Shown here piece by piece: positions 57,403-64,000 of a stretch of DNA of 64,000 nucleotides (position 1 is its first letter; each line of letters opens with the position of its first letter). The notes beneath the pieces are model-generated. The model made no database searches. It was not told the DNA's origin and saw only the letters and a list, made by a program, of their open reading frames with translations. The DNA comes from Microglena sp. YARC (taxonomy: Eukaryota; Chlorophyta; Chlorophyceae; Chlamydomonadales; Chlamydomonadaceae): assembly GCA_022414725.1 (NCBI GenBank), contig CM039462.1, forward strand, positions 40,442,046-40,506,045, in the 5' to 3' direction. The position numbers were made by a program, and so were the translations under genes.

Positions 57403-60400
57403 TCTGATACTATCGTGGATCGAGGGAATTGTAGCTGGGCACTTGCGACTGAACCTGCTGCGCGATAGAGTGAGTGGGATTTAATGCGAGTAGCTGGGCG
57501 GATATTGGGCGGTAAAGAGTGAAAGTATGCAGTTGCAAAAAGGTGGAGAAAGTGTTGGATTGGAAACCGTCGAAAATGGAATAATAACTGACTCAGACTG
57601 ACTGACTGAAGAGCTGGAGGAGGTTTTGTATGAGGTTCAGCCTCCGTGTATGTGCGCACGTGGCGGGAAGCTAGCCATCTGAACCAGAGGGATCTGAACC
57701 AGGGCTTCCGGGCCCGCGGCCCGTCCGCCGTCCGGGGCCCGCCGGGACCCCCATCTCCCTTTGCCTCCCTCGACCCTGCCCCAGGACCCTGCCCCCCCTC
57801 TCTCCCGCTACCCTTCTCCTGGGGCGCCCCTTCTCCTGGGGCGCTCCCGCTACCCTTACAACTAGGGCGCTCCTTGCTCTCGAAAATTCCTCAGGGTCCC
57901 CGTTGTCCGTTTGTTTGTGCGACCGACGCGACCTACACGAAACCTGACACGTCAGCCAACTGTCTCGTAACTAACTGGCTTCGGTCCGCTCGATTCCGTT
58001 GCCACTTGTCGCTCCGATAATTCTCTCAGCCGCTCTCAGCCAATTTTCCTGCCTAGGACAATCGGCACACGTCAATTTAAAGTGTATAGTAGCCCAAGCT
58101 AGAAAAAAGGCGGTCACCCTCACCTCTTCAGTCCCCACCTTCGACACACTCACATACCACGTACGCACATCTCATACAGACAAACCCACAAGTCCCCTCA
58201 ACCCTCACATCCCCAAACACCGTGAAGCACGCCCACACCCTGTACTAGGATCAGGGGATCCCTAACTAGGATGAATAGTATATCTCAGGATAAACACGGA
58301 AATGTCGTACGATGTCAGTTAAATATTGTAATCGTACGACACACCCGGATACACGATGAATTGAATGATACGTATGATACAAAGCTTGACAGCCCTAGTG
58401 ATATACTCATATACTACACTTGTAACTATACTCACAATTGTTTACTGCAGAATACGGCGAGCAGTTTATGTAACGAATCTTCTCTAAAAAACAGCCGAAT
58501 TGCTGGCTGAAGCTATGTAACCTAGTTCAAGTTCAACTATACTCACAAGTAATTGGCAAGATTACAAGTTGTAAAAAAACCCTTTCCCCCCCTAAACCCT
58601 CACTGTTATAAAACTGTCCAGCTGCTCCGGCGTTGTTAGGACTCGGCATTGATTTTTGCTGAGTATGTAACAATACCCCTCCCCCCCCCCCCATAAACTG
58701 GCGCTCAGAACTGCATGCCAAAAGTATTTGCATGCCAAAAGTATGGCTGGACGGCCTGGACCTACTCAAGTTGAGATCTTAAAACCAGTTGGCAAACCCT
58801 CATTTGTGTGTGCAGCATTTCCTTGTTACATGTTCTCAGAGTGTGTTATTTGGGGCCTACAATCTGCCCAGGTTAGCTGTAAAATCATGATCCAATTCAA
58901 ATCCGGTCAGGTGGGCTGGATAAAAAAATGTTTCCTGGCCATATTGAGACCATGTAACAGTTCAATTAATGACCAAAGGTGGGCTGGATAACCAGCCTGG
59001 GCTTGCAATAAAATTATGCGGCAATCCAATACAGTTCAGGGGTTAGGACCAGAGGTGGGCTGGATAACCAGTCAGGGCTTGCAGTAAAACCTACACCCAA
59101 TTGCAGGTAGCAATGGCAGTTGACCATAATCTACCTCTTGCACGATGCGCATTCTCGGGGTGCCTGAAGGCACTTCTTGCATTCCTGTAATTGGCCACCA
59201 TCATCACAATTATCGCCACCACTATCTTCAGAGGGTTGGTTGTAATATGAATGCTGCTAGAATTCGCAGACTCGTCATCATTTTATGGGGCATCTGTATT
59301 ACCTTATTCCTTGTTACATGTTCACAGAGTATGTTACTTGGGTCCTTTAGCCTGCAGAAAAGGTATACATAATGGTGGCCTATCACTAGGTGTAACTTGT
59401 GTATGACCGAGCGCTGACCGTGAATAACTCAATGATGGTGTACATCCAATATAATTGAAGTCCATAGTGTGAAAGCTACTTAAATTTCCCGTCGAATGGT
59501 ACACTCAAAAGTGGAATTGATTATTGTTTACAAAAGTGATTAACATTTGATGTTAAGACCCAAGATGTAACTTGTATTAGACCAAGCAGTAACCGCGTAA
59601 AACTAAAAAATTGTGAACAATAAGAAGTAAGTGCATATTGTGAAAGCTATTAACATTTACTTTCGAATGGTCTACTCAAAAGTGAATACGATAAAACTGG
59701 TGGCCTCACTATACTGCCAACTACATCAGTCACTACGAGTTCCTTGGCAACGGCTAGCCAGCTGGGACTGACTCAGATTCGGCCCCGAACCGCTTGCCAA
59801 CTATTTGTGCGTATTTGGTAGTAGTATGAACTACCCGAGTTCATACTACCCTGGAACTACCTGTGCGAACTCGCCCCGCTGACGGTGAGCAGACAGAAGG
59901 CTGATAGATCATGTAACCAAGCATAAGACATGACTGCTTGTGATTTTTTTGAAGTTCTGAAAGGACTTTCACCCCCAGGAGGTAGGCCTCCTAACACAAA
60001 CCAGGGACACCGAGGATACAGTTTGAATGGCGTTGCCACTCCTACAAAAGGGTAGGCAAACTTATGATTGCATGGTTTACTCAGGGGTGTGGTGTAGTAG
60101 TGTACATACTACCCAGGTTTATTCTGTCCACAGACGATGAGCCTTCAGGCTCGTAGACCTAGCAATCAATCCAGATTTGTTTACTGCCAAAGATGGCGAG
60201 CAGCCAAATTGCTGGCTGATGCTATATAACCAAGTTCAAGTTCCAGTAAAAAATGCAGCGCCCCTCCTTTGGGGTCCTATGAGACTGCTTCCCGGGCTGG
60301 GCCTGTGCGACCCAGATGCGACCCAGGGCACAAATCACTCACTCGCGGTCTCACTTCGTGGCGACCAAGGGCCCATTTCGCCCTAAACTCACACACCTGA

Positions 60401-60984
60401 GGGTCGCACGGGGGTCGCACCGCACTGTTCAATGTGCAACCGGTCAGAAAAAAAGGTATCAGAGTCCTCCTGGAACTGGACAAGTTGGTAAACTGTCAAT
60501 CTGCTAAGTATTTGGTCCCCGTTCCGACAAATGGCTCAATGGTTGAGCTCCTAGAAAGAACGAAGTTGCCGGTCTCGAATTCCCTCGGGTGCGATTTAGT
60601 GTTTGCGGCCGCTGTCAACCGCAATGGTAATTTTGTCCAGGTAAAGTAGCAGCCCGTTCCCTACCGCTGTAAGACGGGGCTCCCTTAATACCACACCCCA
60701 CCAGGCGTTATCATTCCTTTTTTTATTTGGTCTACCACTTGACTGTAACAGCATACACAGAGCACCCCAAAGGCAGCCAGGAGCACCATGGTGCTACACA
60801 AAAACACTTGTTCCTGGCTTGTTGCTGTCCTGAGACACGTCTGACAATGTTGCTGTCCTGAAACACGTCTGACAATGTTGCTGTCCTGAAACACGTCTGA
60901 CAATGTTGCTGTCCTGAAACACATGACAAGTTTGTAAATTGTCTAATCCACTTCGCATGTGCCCTGGTTTATGTGGGTATCGCA

Positions 60985-61017
<33 letters not shown>

Positions 61018-61150
61018 CTCGAGATGGAAGACGGGGAGCAGCCCAGAGTTGGCTGAAAACCATGTAACGTAAAATCCATGATAGTCCTCCTCAGACCGTC
61101 TAATGAACAGTTGTACCCATGATGTACACAATTCATAGGGGACAACTTCA
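57403..61150. other. Intergenic region between START and SRI-like genes
   Basis: The START-gene promoter should lie within 57403-57650. 57880-58065 is a 5'-truncated GGCGGAGCCCCC copy. 58260-58400 is AT-rich with GTACGAT and ends TTGACAGCCCTAG. 58860-59090 repeats GGTGGGCTGGATAACCAG. 59945-60055 is the CCCCAGGAGG repeat. 60810-60925 has four 27-bp units of CTGAAACACGTCTGACAATGTTG. 60988-61017 is poly-G. No gene recognised. Confidence 0.6.
60520..60716 (+). mobile_element. tRNA-derived SINE with damaged B box
   Basis: A box AATGGCTCAATGGTTGAGC is kept, but the B box reads GGTCTCGAATTCCC. The body ends CCACCAGGCGTTATCATT. Confidence 0.8.
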
Positions 61151-61154
61151 TGTT

Positions 61155-61538
61155 GATACTCTGCCTCACTTCATACCATGGTACCTCCTGGTACTCTGCC
61201 TCACTGTCTCAAAGGACCCCCCCCAGGAAAGCCCGGGTCTAGAGATGGGGGAAGTGTGAGCGGCGAGCTCACACGCAGTTTGGTCTTTCCACAACGTGGT
61301 GGGTGGGGTGTCCCGGATACGCCTGGATGCCGCTACACCGGCCGTGACTCTGCCTCACTTCACACCATGGTACTTCCTGATACTCTGCCTCACTATCTCA
61401 ATGGATCCCCCGGGAAAGCCTGGGTCTAGAGAGGGGGGAAGTGTGGGCGGCGAGCTCACATGGTCAATCTTCCCACGCGGTGGTGGGTGAGGTGTCCCGG
61501 ATACGCCTGGACGCCGCTACGCCTGCCGTGACTCTGCC
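61155..61538 (-). repeat. Two extra copies of the 3' end of the SRI-like gene
   Basis: Near 61150-61215 and 61345-61410 the code for RQSIRRYHGVK-stop is repeated, with ~190-bp spacing. Spacers share GGATACGCCTGGATGCCGCTAC. The last coding bases, stop and 3'UTR were duplicated together. Confidence 0.85.
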
Positions 61539-64000
61539 TCACTTCACACCATGGTACCTCCTGATACTCTGCCTCACAAACTCCTTAATATTCCCTTCCA
61601 ACTTACGCCGTTCAATGACCTTGAGCGCACTTCCTTGCTGCTTCCTTTCCTCACTCGCCTCGCGCTCCTTCTCCACCACCTCCCGCCGGATTTTCAGCCA
61701 CAAGCCCTCGGCTGCCTCACGCGAGATTCGGTTGGGGTGGTTGGGCAGCACGTACTTGCCGATCCTGAAACGAACGGTCTCGGAGACGAAGCCCTCGAAT
61801 TCAGGCGATGGCTCGTCCCATGTCTCAGCGTGGTCGCCCGTCACTGGACGTACCCATTCTGTAGATGACAATAGGGCGTGGGTTTGGTTTTAGGTACAGT
61901 ATGTGTAGAGCTGAATTTAGTTGAGCTAGGGATAACTTGCCAAGGGTGAGTGGGGTTAGGTAGAGTTCAAATGCTGGCGATGGCTCGTCCCATGTCTCTG
62001 CGTGGTCGCCCGTCACTGGACGTACCCATTCTGCAGATGTGGGTTTGGTTGTAGGTATGGTATGTATAGAGCTGAAGTTAGTTGAGCTACGGATAACTTG
62101 CCAAGGGTGAGTGGGGCTAGGTAGAGTTCAAATGCTGGCGATGGCTCGTCCCATGTCTCTGCGTGGTCGCCCGTCACTGGACGTACCCATTCTGCGGATG
62201 TGGGTTTGGTTGTAGGTACGGTACGTGTAGAGCTGAAGTTAGTTGAGCTACGGATAACTTGCCAAGGGTGAGTGGGGTTAGGTAGAGTTCAAATGCTGGC
62301 GATGGCTCGTCCCATGTCTCTGCGTGGTCGCCCGTCACTGGACGTACCCATTCTGCAGATGTGGGTTTGGTTGTAGGTACGGTACGTGTAGAGCTGAAGT
62401 TAGTTGAGCTAAGGATAACTTGCCAAGGGTAAGATGGGCTAGGTAGAGTTCAAATGCTGGCGATGGCTCGTCCCATGTCTCTGGGTGGTCGCCCGTCACT
62501 GGACGTACCCATTTTGCAGATTGAAAGTGTGGGTTCGGTTTTAGTTACAGTATGGGTTGAGCTGAAGTTAGTTGAGCTAGGGGTAAATTTCCAAGGGTGA
62601 CAGGGGTTAGGTAGAGTTGAAATGCTGGCAATGGCTCGTCTCCTGTCTCTGCGTGGTCACCCGTCACAGGATGTACCCATTCTGCACATGTGGGTCTGGT
62701 TGTAGGTACGGTATGGGTAGAGCTGAAATTAGATGTGCTAGGGATAAGTTGCCAGGAGTAAGAGGGGCTAGGTAGAGTGCAAGTGGGCGTGGGTTTGGTA
62801 TTAGGTACGGTATGGGTAGAGCTGAAGTTAGACATGTGGCAGGATAAGTCGGGAAGAGAAAGAGGGGCAAGGCGTAGCGCTGATAGGGATAAGCTAGCTG
62901 GAGAAAGCGGCGCACTCACTTTGGTGCATTACAATACTAAGGAGCATAAGAAGTTTTGAGAACGCCAGGTAGGTCAAAACAAGTAGCGATCGCTATATAT
63001 AACGGGGGGAAAATCCTGAAGTGGCACCCCAGGCCCATTGTTTTCAAATCTGACAGCGTTTTAGTATTTTTAATCGCTTTTATCGCTTTTTAGGACAAAC
63101 AACACTTTTTGTTTTTATACATTTATAGCGATAGGAACGAAGAGTCGGGGGTTCGACTCCCCCTTCGGTCGCTCTTGGCGTTGCAGGTCGTTGTCAACCG
63201 CGATGGTGGCTTGTCCAGTTGAGGTAGGAGACCGCTCCCTACCCGCGTACGACGGGCTCCCTTAACACCACGCCCCACCAGGCGTTATCAGTATTTTTAT
63301 AGCGATACTTTCGCTAAAGCAGGGTCAAAACTGGCGATCGCTGTTTACAGCGGAAATAAAAAGCCCTGTGGCACTTACTGTCATCATGATCATAAGGCTC
63401 CTCTGCCTTCGCCTCCTTGTTAACATCCACAATGCCATTGCCATAGCGATCTTGGTGATCATGGGGATAAGGGCCCTGCTCACTGTGGTAGTGGCGCTCT
63501 TGGTCGTAGGGATGAGCACTGTGCTCACTAGGATAGTGGCGTTCATGCTCATGGGGAGGGGGCTGGTCCCTGGGATAGTGGTCACTACCATAGCGTGCGC
63601 CGTGATCACTTGGACAGTGGCGGTCATGGTCGTGGGGATGAGGTCCCTGGTCACTATGGTAGTGCTGGTCATGCTCTTGGGGGTGGGGGCCGTGTTCATG
63701 AGGGTACTGGCGGTCGAGGTCAGTGGGGTAAGCTCTGTGTTCGCTGTGGTAAGGGGCGTCCAGGTCATACGGCCGGGAGCGGGTCTGGTCATGAGAGTTT
63801 GAGCCCCGCCAGCTACTGAGGGGGGCCACTACCGGCATGTGACCCATGTGGAGCGGCGACTTCTGGCCCGCGGCGCCATGTGGGGGGGTGTCAAGGTTGT
63901 TGTAGCTACGGCTTGGGTACAAGTGGCTGGCGGAGTCAGCTGGGTGGGGGCCTAGCCCTGAGCCATGTGTAGGGTGGTAGCCATTGTAGGTAGGGGTTGA
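61539..64000 (-). CDS. 3' part of a gene with His/Tyr-rich exon and SRI-like C-terminal domain
   Basis: Two exons are seen: 64000-63379 (continues past the edge) and 61858-61539 (105 codons plus TGA). The junction A|AA restores a Lys codon in phase. The first exon is low complexity, with His, Pro, Asp, Tyr and Arg in ~12-15-residue repeats such as HYHSEQGPYPHDH. The second begins WVRPVTGDHAETWDEPSPEF and then resembles the Set2-Rpb1-interacting (SRI) helical fold: NRISREAAEGLWLKIRREVV and NIKEFVRQSIRRYH (compare GRITTTEDFKHLARKLT and KTKEYIKKYMQKFG in SETD2). If correct, it would bind phosphorylated RNA polymerase II CTD in the nucleus. Whether a SET domain lies upstream cannot be seen. The SRI call is by eye and moderate. 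Confidence 0.6.
61960..62720 (-). repeat. Five tandem copies of the SRI-exon acceptor junction
   Basis: ~155-170 bp units near 61975, 62135, 62290, 62455 and 62630 code for WVRPVTGDHAETWDEPSPAF, then run into intron (GAACTCTACCTAACC). Units near 62720-62860 retain only the intron half. Confidence 0.92.
62975..63375 (+). mobile_element. GCGATCGC element interrupted by a SINE
   Basis: It contains TTTCAAATCTGACAGCGTTTTAG, ATCGCTTTTTAGG, TTATAGCGATA and TCAAAACTGGCGATCGCTG, matching 7990-8230. It lies in the intron of the SRI-like gene. Confidence 0.72.
63134..63295 (+). mobile_element. tRNA-derived SINE inserted in another element
   Basis: It has the B box GGGTTCGACTCCCCC and the body to GGCGTTATCAG. 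It is flanked by TTTATAGCGATA at 63122-63133 and 63296-63307, which is single-copy in the uninterrupted element. Confidence 0.82.

Noticed and set aside
63368..63802. Plus-strand hydrophobic ORF opposite the His-rich exon
   Set aside because: It is the complement of a His/Asp/Tyr-rich exon, which gives Val/Met-rich shadows; the minus frame continues in phase into the SRI-like exon.

Overview
This is a repeat-rich stretch of a eukaryotic nuclear genome. The genes have many short exons split by GT-AG introns, coding sequence is only about 5-6% of the window, and most of the rest is tandem repeats and short dispersed elements. One gene encodes a START-like lipid-binding protein with a probable plastid transit peptide, and another is a plant-type polynucleotide 3'-phosphatase. 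Together these suggest a photosynthetic eukaryote, most likely a green alga; the lineage is inferred, not shown.

I reconstructed five genes by joining exons whose splice sites and reading phases agree. From left to right they are: (1) PEX7, the PTS2 import receptor, minus strand, exons at 8756-8628, 6273-6085 and 1243-1188, running off the left edge. (2) A polynucleotide 3'-phosphatase of the PNKP/ZDP type, minus strand, 28320-10554, joined in phase to a C-terminal helix-hairpin-helix domain resembling the DNA polymerase beta N-terminal domain. (3) A TMEM120-family membrane protein, plus strand, 28642-45553, nine exons, 376 residues. It is divergent from gene 2, with only 321 bp between start codons. 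(4) A 257-residue plastid-type START/polyketide-cyclase protein, minus strand, 57402-50503, four exons. (5) The 3' end of a minus-strand gene with a His/Tyr-rich low-complexity exon and an SRI-like C-terminal domain, 61539 to the right edge.

The main structural theme is that nearly every exon is flanked by tandem copies of its own splice junction: the last or first 20-110 coding bases plus adjacent intron. The copies have become minisatellites. This is seen in all five genes on both strands, up to eleven copies at one junction, and also at two stop codons. Other arrays include a 3.2 kb 20-bp satellite that grew inside a dispersed element in PEX7 intron 2, and a 2.8 kb CAGCCAGTCAAT-type array in TMEM120 intron 4.

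Dispersed elements include a tRNA-derived SINE family (two copies with clear target-site duplications), a retroposon with a TTTCAA-repeat tail, two AT-rich palindromic MITE-like families ending in TAGGGAACGGCAA, a MITE with GGGTACTAC ends, and several 100-220 bp families. The five genes show no operon-like logic. They cover peroxisomal import, DNA repair, a membrane protein, plastid lipid binding and probable RNA polymerase II CTD binding.
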